From Deltaproteobacteria bacterium (lineage in GTDB: Bacteria; Myxococcota_A; UBA9042; PHBI01): DNA of 53,149 nucleotides. The stretch is taken from NCBI GenBank assembly GCA_011526585.1, contig WYBB01000262.1, positions 1-53,149 of the forward strand, read 5' to 3'. The notes beneath the pieces are model-generated. The model was not told the origin of the DNA. It saw only the letters and a program-made list of their open reading frames with translations, and ran no database searches. A program made the position numbers and the translations under genes. Positions 26,161 through 34,882 of the stretch are shown here, in pieces (position 1 is the stretch's first letter; each line of letters opens with the position of its first letter).

Positions 26161-26463
26161 ATGAGCATCTACGAGATCGAGCACGAAGATGATGGTCGCC
26201 GGGGGTCCTTCTACATCGCCGACGGCGACGAGCGCCCCGCCCGCATGACCTATGTGCGGCAGGACGATGGCACGGTCACCATCGACCACACCGTGGTCGA
26301 CGAGCGCTTCCGCGGTCAGGGCGTCGGGCGCAAGCTCCTCGACGCGGCGGTGGCCTGGGCGCGTCGGAGCGGCACGCGCGTGTTCGTGACCTGCCCCTTC
26401 GCGGTCGCGCAGTTCCGCAAGGACGAGAGCATCCGCGACGTGCTCGCGGCGCCGCTGGACTGA
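26161..26463 (+). CDS. Small GNAT-family N-acetyltransferase (YjdJ-like)
   Basis: A 100-residue protein with the acetyl-CoA loop in VDERFRGQGVGRKLLDAAVAWAR (about 41-63; the R/Q-x-x-G-x-G/A motif) and the following segment VFVTCPFAVAQFRK. It matches the minimal acetyltransferase family (Gcn5-related, about 90-100 residues) in which a conserved Cys near CPF may be catalytic. Substrate unknown. The frame is open to 26035, but the ATG at 26161 gives the family length. It is divergent from the DUF58 operon and stands alone. Confidence 0.82.
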   Translation: MSIYEIEHEDDGRRGSFYIADGDERPARMTYVRQDDGTVTIDHTVVDERFRGQGVGRKLLDAAVAWARRSGTRVFVTCPFAVAQFRKDESIRDVLAAPLD

Positions 26464-26482
26464 CGTCCCGCGCGGGGCGAGC

Positions 26483-26839
26483 TCAGGGGCGAGCGGCGAG
26501 GCGGCGCAGCCCGACGGCGACGACGAGCCAGGTGAGCGCGAGGAGCGAGGCGCCGAGGATGAGGTTGGAGCTCGACTCGGCGAAGCCGAGGAGCGCGTAG
26601 CGGTGCCAGTCGGAGGCCTCTTCGGGCGGGAGCTGGCCGCAGGCGGCGGTGGTGGCGGCGAGGCCGGCGATGAAGCCGGCGAAGGAACAGAAGGCGGTCG
26701 CCCAGGAGATGGCGCGGATGGCGCCGAGGTGGTGCTCGACGGGGCGGCGCGCGAAGAAGACGGCGCCGACGAGGCCGGCCAGGCCGAAGGCGAGCACGAA
26801 CCACATGGGGAAACCGCCGGCGATGAAGAATTCGACCAT
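26483..26839 (-). CDS. Small integral membrane protein, MotA/TolQ/ExbB-like N-terminus
   Basis: A 118-residue protein with about four hydrophobic helices. The start (FFIAGGFPMWFVLAFGLAGLVGAVFFA) resembles the first helix of MotA/TolQ/ExbB proton-channel subunits, but the length is only about half and no peptidoglycan or TolR-like partner is adjacent. AGGAG lies before the ATG at 26839. It is divergent from the ECF sigma gene with 116 bases between, and may be a target of that sigma factor. Function not recognised beyond this resemblance. Confidence 0.65.
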   Translation of the reverse strand: MVEFFIAGGFPMWFVLAFGLAGLVGAVFFARRPVEHHLGAIRAISWATAFCSFAGFIAGLAATTAACGQLPPEEASDWHRYALLGFAESSSNLILGASLLALTWLVVAVGLRRLAARP

Positions 26840-26897
26840 GATGATGCTCCTGGTGATGCTCCTGGTGTCGCAGTGGGAATGCGCGGGGGCGGCGGGC

Positions 26898-26927
26898 GTG
26901 ACGAAAAAAGTGCGGTGACGTTGTCAC
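26898..26927. promoter_or_regulatory. Direct and inverted repeats between the membrane-protein gene and the ECF sigma gene
   Basis: GTGACG occurs at 26898-26903 and again at 26915-26920. The second copy starts the inverted repeat GTGAC-GTT-GTCAC (26915-26927). An A6 run lies between. This looks like a regulator site or ECF promoter element for one or both divergent genes. Confidence 0.4.
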
Positions 26928-26955
26928 GCGCGCGGCGCACGTGCATTGCAAGGGC

Positions 26956-27492
26956 ATGGAAGACGGCGAGCTGGTGGCGCGGCTCGGCGCGGGTGACGGC
27001 GAGGCCTTCGACGAGGCCTACCGCCGGCACCATGCGCCGTTGCACCGCTTCGTGGCGCGCATGGTCGCGCGGCGCGATCAGATCGACGACGTGCTGCAGG
27101 AGACGTGGATCCGGCTGGCGCGGCACGCGGCGCGGCTCAGGCCGGATACGCGGCTCGGGGCGTGGCTCTTCGCGGTGGCGCGCAACGAGGTGCTGGCGCG
27201 GCATCGCTGGCGGGTGCTCGACGCGGATCGCATGTTCGCGCTGATGACGATGCCGGCGCGGACGGTGGAGACGCCGCTGGAGCTCGCGCAGGCGAGCGAG
27301 ACCGAGCGCCGCGTGGAGCGGGCGCTGATGCGCTTGCCGGTGAAGTACCGGGAGGTGCTGCTGCTGGTGGCGATCGAGGGGCTCGCGCCGCAGGAGGCGG
27401 CGGCGGTGATCGGCGTGAGCCCGGAGGCGGCGCGCCAGAGGCTCGCCCGGGCGCGAGCGATGATGCAGACTCTGATCGAGGACGAGCGATGA
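26956..27492 (+). CDS. ECF-family RNA polymerase sigma factor
   Basis: A 178-residue sigma-70 of the extracytoplasmic-function group. Region 2 is in YRRHHAPLHRFVARMVARRDQIDDVLQETWIRLARH (about 21-56). Region 4 is in RALMRLPVKYREVLLLVAIEGLAPQEAAAVIGVSPEAARQRLARARAMM (about 122-170), with its helix-turn-helix. The ATG at 26956 is preceded by AAGG at close spacing; a GTG at 26941 would add five residues. It overlaps the next gene by four bases (ATGA), a small membrane protein that is the obvious candidate anti-sigma factor. Confidence 0.93.
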   Translation: MEDGELVARLGAGDGEAFDEAYRRHHAPLHRFVARMVARRDQIDDVLQETWIRLARHAARLRPDTRLGAWLFAVARNEVLARHRWRVLDADRMFALMTMPARTVETPLELAQASETERRVERALMRLPVKYREVLLLVAIEGLAPQEAAAVIGVSPEAARQRLARARAMMQTLIEDER

Positions 27493-27764
27493 AGGCGACG
27501 GCGGACGACGGCGAGAGGGATACGCGATCGGAGGCGATCGACGAGGCTCTGCGCGGCCTGCCGGGGCCGGTGATCGAGAACGAGCGCGCCGAGCGGATCC
27601 GCGTGCGCGCGAAGCTGGAGCTCCGCCGGCGAGCGGGCGGCGCATGGGGGCGCAGGCTCGCGCGCGGGTGGGACGTGGCGGAGCCATGGCTCGTCGCGGC
27701 GACGGTGGTGGTCTTCCTCGGGTGGACCTTCGAGCGGCTGGCGTACGTGCTGCTGGTCGGTTGA
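27489..27764 (+). CDS. Small single-pass membrane protein, putative anti-sigma factor
   Basis: A 91-residue protein: a charged cytoplasmic N-terminus of about 62 residues and one C-terminal transmembrane helix (WLVAATVVVFLGWTFERLAYVLL). The ATG overlaps the sigma gene stop (ATGA). The position and topology (cytoplasmic binding region plus one membrane anchor) suggest an anti-sigma factor, but no known anti-sigma motif such as a zinc-binding HxxxCxxC is present. The periplasmic part is only a few residues long, so any signal would have to come from the membrane or a partner. Confidence 0.68.
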   Translation: MKATADDGERDTRSEAIDEALRGLPGPVIENERAERIRVRAKLELRRRAGGAWGRRLARGWDVAEPWLVAATVVVFLGWTFERLAYVLLVG

Positions 27765-27796
27765 GCCGGCGCGCGGATCGAAGCGGGGGCAGATTC

Positions 27797-27826
27797 TTGA
27801 TCGGATCCGGTCGGCCGTGACAGGCT
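27797..27826 (+). promoter_or_regulatory. Candidate promoter, leaderless type (weak)
   Basis: TTGATC (27797-27802), 18-base spacer, CAGGCT (27821-27826), then six bases to the ATG at 27833. Confidence 0.25.
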
Positions 27827-27832
27827 CCCGCC

Positions 27833-28282
27833 ATGCGCAGCGTGATCTCGATGGTGGTGGTATTCGGTCTTGGCGCGCCGGGCTGTGGCAGCGAGGCGAC
27901 CACGCCCGAAGCGGCGCTCCAGCGCCTGCTCGACGCGGCACACAAGGGAGACGCCAGCGGCTTTCGCGAAGGCTTCCCGACGCGCGAGGAGCTGGCGCAG
28001 CTCTTCGAGTGCCCGGCCGACGTCGACCTGCCCGCGCGCTACGACGGCCTCTCGGAGGAGTTCGTCGCCTGGCGCGACAAGCGGCCGGTGCTCGCGGCGG
28101 GTGGGCTGGCGGTCGCGAGGCGCAGCGCCATCCTGCCCGGCGAGGCGGTCGGCGGCTGCCGCGCGCGCGCGCCGATGAACCTCGTGCGCGCCGATGTGCG
28201 CCTGAGCGAGGGCGGCGCCGAGACGCGCTACGCGATGCGCTTCGTCGAGCGCGAAGGCAAGTTCCGCGTACTCTCCTTCTGA
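27833..28282 (+). CDS. Hypothetical lipoprotein
   Basis: A 149-residue protein with a short signal peptide (MRSVISMVVVFGLGAPGC; Cys 18, imperfect lipobox GAPGC). The mature part starts with TTPEAALQRLLDAAHKGDASGF, the usual opening of small NTF2-like periplasmic domains, and ends in strands (RYAMRFVEREGKFRVLSF) that fit the same fold. Two further cysteines (ECPAD and GGCRAR) could pair. Function unknown. It lies 68 bases after the putative anti-sigma gene. Confidence 0.7.
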   Translation: MRSVISMVVVFGLGAPGCGSEATTPEAALQRLLDAAHKGDASGFREGFPTREELAQLFECPADVDLPARYDGLSEEFVAWRDKRPVLAAGGLAVARRSAILPGEAVGGCRARAPMNLVRADVRLSEGGAETRYAMRFVEREGKFRVLSF

Positions 28283-28309
28283 GCTCGCGGCTGGGAGCAC
28301 GGCGCTCGG

Positions 28310-28912
28310 TCAGCGGGTCTTGTTGGCCTCGAGGTAGCGCTCGAGCAGGGGCAGGCGATCGTTGCCCCAGAACATGCGCTTGCCGACGAAGAAGGTCGGC
28401 GCGCCGAAGGCGCCGCGCTGCACGGCCTCGTCCGTCGTCTGGCGGAGGCGATCCTTGACCTCTTGATCCTGCGCGCGCGCGAGGAGCTCGACGCTCGGAA
28501 AGCCGGCGGCGTCGATGAGGTGCGCGAGCACGCCGAGATCGGAGATGTCCTGGCGGTCGACCCAGTACGCCTTGAAGAGGGCCTGCGCCAGCGGGCGCAC
28601 CCGGTCCTCGGACTGCATCGCGACGGCGGTGAGCACGCGCTGCACCGGCAGGGCGTTGGGCGGGAACTTCGCCGGGAAGTTGATCGCGATGCCGTAGAGA
28701 TCCGCCCAGTCCTTCAGGTCCATCAGCATGTAGCGCGCCTTGGCGGGCACCTCGATCGGCGTGCGATTGCCTGTCGCCTTGATCACGCCGCCGAGCAGGA
28801 AGGGCCGCCAGCGCACGGGCACGCCGACCCGCTCGCCGAGCGCGTCGATCTGGGTCGACGCGAGGTAGCTGTAGGTCGACGCGATGTCGAAGTAGAACTC
28901 GATCTCCATCAT
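28310..28912 (-). CDS. DsbA-fold 2-hydroxychromene-2-carboxylate isomerase family protein
   Basis: A 200-residue cytoplasmic protein of the HCCA isomerase/GST-kappa group: thioredoxin-like N-terminus MEIEFYFDIASTYSYLASTQ, with Ser/Tyr at the position used to activate glutathione; RWRPFLLGGV; and the C-terminal GAPTFFVGKRMFWGNDRL, which closes the fold. Members isomerise hydroxychromene carboxylates in naphthalene breakdown or act as glutathione transferases, but here no degradation genes are near, so the substrate is open. The start could be 28912 or the next ATG at 28909; GGGGAG sits just upstream. Confidence 0.88.
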   Translation of the reverse strand: MMEIEFYFDIASTYSYLASTQIDALGERVGVPVRWRPFLLGGVIKATGNRTPIEVPAKARYMLMDLKDWADLYGIAINFPAKFPPNALPVQRVLTAVAMQSEDRVRPLAQALFKAYWVDRQDISDLGVLAHLIDAAGFPSVELLARAQDQEVKDRLRQTTDEAVQRGAFGAPTFFVGKRMFWGNDRLPLLERYLEANKTR

Positions 28913-28947
28913 CTCCCCGTCTGTGGCTGGATGGCGCACGGCCTCTC

Positions 28948-31900
28948 TCACGCCGCGGCCGAAGCTCCGGCGCCCACGGGCATGCGGCGCTTGAGGATCT
29001 TCACCGCCTGCCGGATCTCCTTGTGCAAGGAGGGTCGCGGATCGACCTGCAGGCGCGCCTGCATCGCCTCGATCAGCTCCTTCGAGGGGCGCGCCACCGC
29101 GCCGAGCGCGAAGGCCGCCTTGCACGCGAGCATGCCCTCCATCTCCGGCAGGAGCTCGAGCAGGATCGGCTCGGCCGCGCGCGCCTTCTGCCCGAGGTCC
29201 GCGAGCACGCGTACGGCGTTCTCACGCGCGATGAGGCTCGCGTCCTGGCGCTTGGCGAAGCTCGCCAGGGCCGGCACCAGCACCTCGGACATGCGCGAGA
29301 CGACCTTGGCGATCGTCACCAGCATCCAGTCCTCGCGCCCGACGAGGTGCTTGACGAGCTCGTCGGCGACGCGCTTGGGACCATACGCGTCGAGCGCCAC
29401 CATGCACGCGCGCTTGACCCGCTCGGTCGCGTTGCGCAGCGCGAAGGTCAAGGCCGGTATGGCGACGTCGTCCGCCGCGCGCAGCGTCGCGAACGCGTCG
29501 GCCGCGGCGACCTGCACCTCGGGGATCCCGTCCTTGAGCGCGACCGTCAGCGGCCCGAGCAGATGCGGGAGCGCGTTCGGCATGAACCCGGCCGCGCGCG
29601 CCGCGTTCTCGCGCACGATCGGGCGACCGTCGGAAAACGCCGAGATCATCCACTCGAGGTCGAGCGCCGGCGCCTCGGCGCGCAGCGTGTCGACCGACAG
29701 CGGCCCCTTGTCGAAGCCGACGATCGGCATCGGCACCGGGTCCTTCTGGAACTCGGCGGGCGTGCGCCCCTCGAGGCGGAAGAGGCACTTCTGCGCGGCG
29801 CCGATGATGGCCGGCAGCGGGTTCTTCACCAGCGCCGTCACCTTGGACATGCCCTCGAGCGCGCCCTTCGGATCGGTCGAGTACAAGCGCCCGAGCGTCT
29901 GCAGCGCGTTGAGCACGACGAGCTGCGACGGGTGGTCGAGCGCCTCGATGATCGCCGGGGTCGCCGCCTTGCCGAGCGCCTCGATGAAGGGCACGACCGT
30001 CTTGCGCGCGACGTCGGCCGGCGCCCAGAGCCCGTCGATCAGGACCGGCAGCGCCTTGTCGCCGAAGGCGAGCAGCGCCTCGCGCGCCGCTTCGCGCACC
30101 GCCGCCTCGTCCTCGAGCAGCGCCGAGGTCAGGGCGCGCGCCGCCGGCAGCGCCTGGTCGCCGAGCTGCACCAGCGCCTCGGCCGCGGCGACCTGCACGG
30201 CGCCGACGCTGTCCTTGAGGAGCAGCGGCAGCCACGGGTGGTAGCGGCCGATGAGCCCGAGCGCACGCGCGGCGTTCTCGCGCACGACGCGCCGTCCGTC
30301 GAAGAGGAGCTCGCCGAGCGCGCCTTCGTCATACGCGCGCGCGGCGGCCTCGAGGCGATCGGCGGGCACGATCCCGTCGGCGAAGTCCTCGGTCGGCAGC
30401 GTGCGCGGCTCGCGCAGGAGCACGTGCTCGACGCCGTCGAGCCAGTCGAGCGTGCGCAGCGCCTCGAGGCGCACCTCGCGGTCTTCGTCCTTGCGCGCCT
30501 CGGCGACTGCGCCGCGCGCGCGCAGCGCGAGATCCTTGTCGAGGAGCCGGAGCGCGATGAGCCCGTTGAGGCGCACGAACGGCGAGTCGTAGCGCATGGC
30601 GAGCACCAGCTTGTCGAGCGCCTTGTCGCCGAGGCTCGCCATCATCGGCAGGATGGCATGGCCGACCAGCTCGGGCCGGTCGTCGAGCGCGAAGAGGTAG
30701 GCGTCGAGCGCGTGCTCGCCGTAGCCTGCCAGGGCCGCTTCAGCGGCCGCGATCACGCGCGGCGAGCGATCGTCGAGGCGCTTGACGAGATCGAAGGCGA
30801 CGTCGCGGCGCGGCGGGATCGCGCCGAGCGCCTCGGCCGCCCGCACCCGCACGTCATCGGAGGGATCCTTGAGCGCGCGCACGAGGAGGGGCCAGGCCAG
30901 CTCGTGCGCCGAGCCGAGCACACCCAGCGCCGCCGCCGCGTTGGCGCGCACGATCTCGCGCCCGTCGTTGAGCGCGCGCTGCAGGAGGTCGAAGCGCAGC
31001 TCGGCGGCCGCCTCGGCCAGGGTCTCGGTCGGGATGAGGGCGTCGGCGAAGCCGGGCAGCGGCAACGGCAGCGGCTCGGCCGCCGCGGGCAGGAGGTCCT
31101 TGCCGTCGATCTTGTCGAGCAGACGCACCGCGGCGCCGCGCACCGCCGGGTCGTGTGAGCCGAGCAGCGCCGCGACCAGCGGGCGGGCGGGCGAGAGCCC
31201 CTCACGCGGGAAGTGATGGAGCACCGTGAGCGCCCCGAGATGGAGCTCCGGCGTGAGCGGCGAGAGCGCATCGGGCAGCGCCGCGAGCGCGCCCTCCCCG
31301 AGGCGGAGGAAGATCGGCGCGAGTCCGTCGAGCGCCTGCTCGTCGGCGAGCCCGAGCGCCAGCGCCGGGAACGCCTGCTCCCCGAGCTCGCCGAGCCCGG
31401 CCGCGGCCGCCTCGCGCACCGCCGGCGCGCGATCCCCGAGCGCGCGCACGAGCACGTCGGCATAGGTCTCGACCGACGCGGCCCCGCCGGCGACGAGCGA
31501 GCCCAGCGCCCGAATCGCGCGCGCCCGCACCTCGACCGCCTCGTCGCGCGCCAGGACCGCCAGCGTCGGCAGCGCGCGTGCCACCTCGTCCGAGTCGGCG
31601 TGGTGCCGCAGGAGGAGCGCGGCGTTGGCGCGCACGAAGGCGCGCCCGTCGCGGAGCTGACGCAGGAGGCGCTCGGGCCCGGCAGCGTCCTTGTGCGCGG
31701 CGAGCACCTCGTCGTCGACGAGGCCCTCTGAAAATCCAGGGATATCAATGGGATCTGGCTCGAGCACCACGACCGGTCGCGGCCGCGTGCCCTGGATCAT
31801 CTCGATCGCCGACTGCGCCGCCGCGGCCACCTGGCGCACCGGATCCGAGAGGCGCTCGGAGAGCGCGCCGAGCGCCGTGGCCGCGCCCTGCCGCGCCATC

Positions 31901-34680
31901 AGCTCGAGCGTGCGGGCCGCGTTCAACCGCACCAGCGCCGAGCCGTGCGCGAGCGCCTTCTCCAACCCGGGCACGCCAGGCCCGCCCAGCCGATACCAGA
32001 CCAGCGAGATCCCCTCGGCCGCCACGTCGCTGTCGACCCGCAGCGCCTCGATCAGCGCCTCCTCGGCCTCCGGGTGCAGGCCGGCCAGCGCGCGCACCGC
32101 GGCCTCGCGCACCTCGGCGTCGCGCTCGGCGAGCGCACCGCTCATGAACGGAGCCGCCGGTAGCGCGTGCTTGCCGAGCGCCGCCAGCGCGCCGATCGCC
32201 GCGAGCCTCACGTCGCGATCGGCGTCGCGGAGCAGCATCGCCAGCGGGCGCGCCGCCTGCTCGAGCCCCTCGGCGCCGGCCGCGCCCAGCGCTCCGAGCG
32301 CATTCGCCGCATTGAGGCGCACGACCTTGCGCCCGTCGCGCAGGAGCTGCGTGAAGAGCGCCGCGCCGCCCGCGGCCGCGCCGGCCGCCAGCTCGTCCGG
32401 CGTCAGCACGACCTCGTCGAAGCCGGCGACCGGCATCGGCAACGGCTCGAGCGCGACCGGGATCTGATCGCGCCCGTCGATGCGCGCGATGAGCTGCGCC
32501 GCCGCCGCGCGCACCGCGCGCTCCTCCGCCGTCGCGAGCGAGAGCGCCGTCGCCCGCAGCTCGGCCGGCAGCACCTCGCGCTCGAAGGCGCGCAGGACCG
32601 TCAGCGCGCCGGCGTGAAGCTCGGGGCTGGCGGGCGAGAGCGCCGCGGCGAGCGGCTCGATGGCCCCCGTCCCGAGCGCGAGACAGCGCGCCCCGATCTC
32701 GGCGACGAGCTTTTCGTCGCCGCCCTCGAGCCCGGCGATGAGCGCCGGCAGGGCGCGTTCACCGAGCCGCTCCAGCGCCTCGCGCGCCGCGTTGCGCACC
32801 AGCGTCACGCGCTCGCGCAACCCCCAGACCAACGACTCCGCGTAGGGCTCGAACGGCGCCGCGCCCCGATCGATGAGCACCCCGAGCGCGCTCAGCGCCG
32901 TCTTGCGCACCTCGTGCGCCTCGTCGCGCGCGAGCACCTGAAGCCCCGGCAAGACGGGCGCGAGCGCGTCGGCGTCGGTCTGGTGCATCAGCAGCGAGGC
33001 CGCGTTGGCGCGCACGTTCGCGCGCCCGTCGCGCAGGTGGCGCGCGAGCTGCTCGAGGCGCGCCGCCGCGACCTGACCCGCCAGGACCTCGTCGTTCAGA
33101 CGCGCATCGTAGAAGCCATCGATCGCGATGAGGTCCGGCTCGAGCGCGGTCACCGGCCGCGGCCGGCCGCCCTCGATCTCGTCGATCGCCGCCTGCGCCG
33201 CCGCGCGCACCATGCCGAGCGGGTCGGCCAACCGCGCCCGAAGCGCACCCAGCGCATCGGCCGCCCCCAGGCGGGCCATGCGCTCCAGCGCGCGCGCCGC
33301 GTTCGCCCGGATGAGGCCGGAGGCGTCATCCAGGGCCTTGACCAGCCCCGGCACCCCGCGCCCTTCGAGCCGCCGCCAGACGACGAAGATCCCCGCCTCG
33401 GCCGCATCAGGATCGCAGCGTAGCGCCTCGATCAAGAACGCCTCGGACTCCGGGAAGAGCCCGACCAGCGCCGCGATCACCGCCTCGCGCGCGACCTCGT
33501 CCGGCTCGCCCAGCGCGCTCGTCAGATACCAGGTCGCCGGCTCGGCCTGCGCGCCCAGCGCGTGCAGCGCCTCCGCCGCCGCGCGCCGCACGTCGATCAC
33601 CGCGTCGCGCAGGACCATCGCCAGCGGCCGCGCCGCGACCTCGAGTCCACCGGCCCCGCCCTCGGCCAGCGCCCCGAGCGCGCGCGCGGCGTTCTCACGC
33701 ACGACCTCGCGCCCGTCGTTGAGCGCGTGCACCAGCGTGCCGATCAGCGCCGAACCGCCGCCAGCCGCCACAACGCGCTCGCGCATCGCCTCGGCGGAGA
33801 GCACCTCCTGCTCGAAGCCCTCGATCGGCACCACGCGCGGCTCGGCCGGGCGCCGATCGTCGAGCGGCCGCCCCTGAAGTCGCGCCGCGGCCAGCGCGGC
33901 CTGGCGTCGCACCGGGAAGACCTTGTCCTGCAAGAGCGCCTTGAGATCGTCGAGCACGATCGCGTCGTCGACCCCGATGTAGCCGAGCGCCGAGGCCGCC
34001 GCCGCGCGCACCTCGTCCGCCGGGTCCTTGAGCAGCGTGAGCAGCGACGGCACCGCGTCCTCGGCCGCCTGGCCGAGATCGCTGAGCGCCTTGCACCCGA
34101 CCTCGCGCGCCAGCGAGCTCAGCGCGCGCTCGGCCCGGAGCGCGTCGGCCAGCCCCTGCACCGCGCTCGCCCCGTGGCGCACGACCACCTGACGCACGCC
34201 CGCCACCATGCGCTCCGCGACCTGCGGATCGGTCGCGCGCACCGCGCCGAGCATCGCGCCCAGCACCTCGACGCCCATCGTCCCGAGCGCCTGGACCGCC
34301 TGCCCACGCACCTCGGCGGACCCGTCCGCCAGCGCCTGCACCAGCGCCGCGACCGCCTCGTCACCCCCGACCACGCCGAGCGCGCGCGCCACCTCGACGC
34401 GCACGCCCGCATCCGGATCCCGGCCCAGCGGACCGAGCGCAGCCACCACCGCACGCGCGATCTCGCTCGTCGCGCGCGCCGCCTCGGCACCGCCGAGCCA
34501 CTGCGCCGCGTTCCTGCGCACGAACGCCCGCCCGTCGCCGAGCGCCCGCAGCACCTCGTCGACCTCGGCCTCGCCGCGGACCTCGTCGGCCTCGAGCGCT
34601 CGCTCGAAGAAGCCCGCGATCGGCACGTTCGGCGGCCCGGTGCGCACGACATCCAAAGATTCCGATCCGCTTGTGGTCAT
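28948..34680 (-). CDS. Giant HEAT-repeat protein with eight super-modules
   Basis: A 1,910-residue, almost wholly alpha-helical protein with no signal peptide or membrane segment, so cytoplasmic. HEAT/PBS-lyase-type repeats (A-x-x-A-L-G-x-L-G; V-R-x-x-A-x-x-A-L) fill it. They are arranged in eight super-modules, each opening with [LMVI]-P-x-x-G/D-F-x-x-x-x-L and, some 25-40 residues on, DGRxxVRxNAA. The GF dipeptides start at residues 23, 288, 522, 753, 982, 1210, 1432 and 1655. Modules 2+3 closely resemble 4+5. HEAT giants of this type act as protein scaffolds; partner unknown. The start is ATG 34680; the frame continues upstream without matching features. Confidence 0.9.
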   Translation of the reverse strand: MTTSGSESLDVVRTGPPNVPIAGFFERALEADEVRGEAEVDEVLRALGDGRAFVRRNAAQWLGGAEAARATSEIARAVVAALGPLGRDPDAGVRVEVARALGVVGGDEAVAALVQALADGSAEVRGQAVQALGTMGVEVLGAMLGAVRATDPQVAERMVAGVRQVVVRHGASAVQGLADALRAERALSSLAREVGCKALSDLGQAAEDAVPSLLTLLKDPADEVRAAAASALGYIGVDDAIVLDDLKALLQDKVFPVRRQAALAAARLQGRPLDDRRPAEPRVVPIEGFEQEVLSAEAMRERVVAAGGGSALIGTLVHALNDGREVVRENAARALGALAEGGAGGLEVAARPLAMVLRDAVIDVRRAAAEALHALGAQAEPATWYLTSALGEPDEVAREAVIAALVGLFPESEAFLIEALRCDPDAAEAGIFVVWRRLEGRGVPGLVKALDDASGLIRANAARALERMARLGAADALGALRARLADPLGMVRAAAQAAIDEIEGGRPRPVTALEPDLIAIDGFYDARLNDEVLAGQVAAARLEQLARHLRDGRANVRANAASLLMHQTDADALAPVLPGLQVLARDEAHEVRKTALSALGVLIDRGAAPFEPYAESLVWGLRERVTLVRNAAREALERLGERALPALIAGLEGGDEKLVAEIGARCLALGTGAIEPLAAALSPASPELHAGALTVLRAFEREVLPAELRATALSLATAEERAVRAAAAQLIARIDGRDQIPVALEPLPMPVAGFDEVVLTPDELAAGAAAGGAALFTQLLRDGRKVVRLNAANALGALGAAGAEGLEQAARPLAMLLRDADRDVRLAAIGALAALGKHALPAAPFMSGALAERDAEVREAAVRALAGLHPEAEEALIEALRVDSDVAAEGISLVWYRLGGPGVPGLEKALAHGSALVRLNAARTLELMARQGAATALGALSERLSDPVRQVAAAAQSAIEMIQGTRPRPVVVLEPDPIDIPGFSEGLVDDEVLAAHKDAAGPERLLRQLRDGRAFVRANAALLLRHHADSDEVARALPTLAVLARDEAVEVRARAIRALGSLVAGGAASVETYADVLVRALGDRAPAVREAAAAGLGELGEQAFPALALGLADEQALDGLAPIFLRLGEGALAALPDALSPLTPELHLGALTVLHHFPREGLSPARPLVAALLGSHDPAVRGAAVRLLDKIDGKDLLPAAAEPLPLPLPGFADALIPTETLAEAAAELRFDLLQRALNDGREIVRANAAAALGVLGSAHELAWPLLVRALKDPSDDVRVRAAEALGAIPPRRDVAFDLVKRLDDRSPRVIAAAEAALAGYGEHALDAYLFALDDRPELVGHAILPMMASLGDKALDKLVLAMRYDSPFVRLNGLIALRLLDKDLALRARGAVAEARKDEDREVRLEALRTLDWLDGVEHVLLREPRTLPTEDFADGIVPADRLEAAARAYDEGALGELLFDGRRVVRENAARALGLIGRYHPWLPLLLKDSVGAVQVAAAEALVQLGDQALPAARALTSALLEDEAAVREAAREALLAFGDKALPVLIDGLWAPADVARKTVVPFIEALGKAATPAIIEALDHPSQLVVLNALQTLGRLYSTDPKGALEGMSKVTALVKNPLPAIIGAAQKCLFRLEGRTPAEFQKDPVPMPIVGFDKGPLSVDTLRAEAPALDLEWMISAFSDGRPIVRENAARAAGFMPNALPHLLGPLTVALKDGIPEVQVAAADAFATLRAADDVAIPALTFALRNATERVKRACMVALDAYGPKRVADELVKHLVGREDWMLVTIAKVVSRMSEVLVPALASFAKRQDASLIARENAVRVLADLGQKARAAEPILLELLPEMEGMLACKAAFALGAVARPSKELIEAMQARLQVDPRPSLHKEIRQAVKILKRRMPVGAGASAAA

Positions 34681-34733
34681 CTGCCTGCCATCACCTGAAC
34701 GGGCGACCGATACGGGTGCCACCGGTGCACGTG

Positions 34734-34762
34734 GCGATACCACGCAAACCCAGGCGCGACAA
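34734..34762 (-). promoter_or_regulatory. Candidate promoter of the HEAT-repeat gene
   Basis: Minus strand: TTGTCG (34757-34762), 17-base spacer, TATCGC (34734-34739), leaving a leader of about 50 bases. Confidence 0.35.
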
Positions 34763-34816
34763 CCCGACGCGGGCCGCGCCCGGCGGGCCCGACCGCCTCC
34801 CTCGGGGGCCTCCGGG

Positions 34817-34845
34817 TTGCATCCTCCAGGGCCCGATGAGACTCT
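34817..34845 (+). promoter_or_regulatory. Candidate promoter of the exported-protein gene
   Basis: TTGCAT (34817-34822), 17-base spacer, GACTCT (34840-34845). GGAGG follows before the ATG at 34883. The rest of the 34681-34882 gap shows nothing else. Confidence 0.3.
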
Positions 34846-34882
34846 TTCCGGACGCTCTCGATCTTCGACTCGGAGGTGCGCG

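Noticed and set aside
28463..34698. Several 400-700-residue plus-strand frames opposite the HEAT gene
   Set aside because: Arg/Gln/His-rich shadow frames caused by the regular codons of the repeats; no domain, RBS or promoter.
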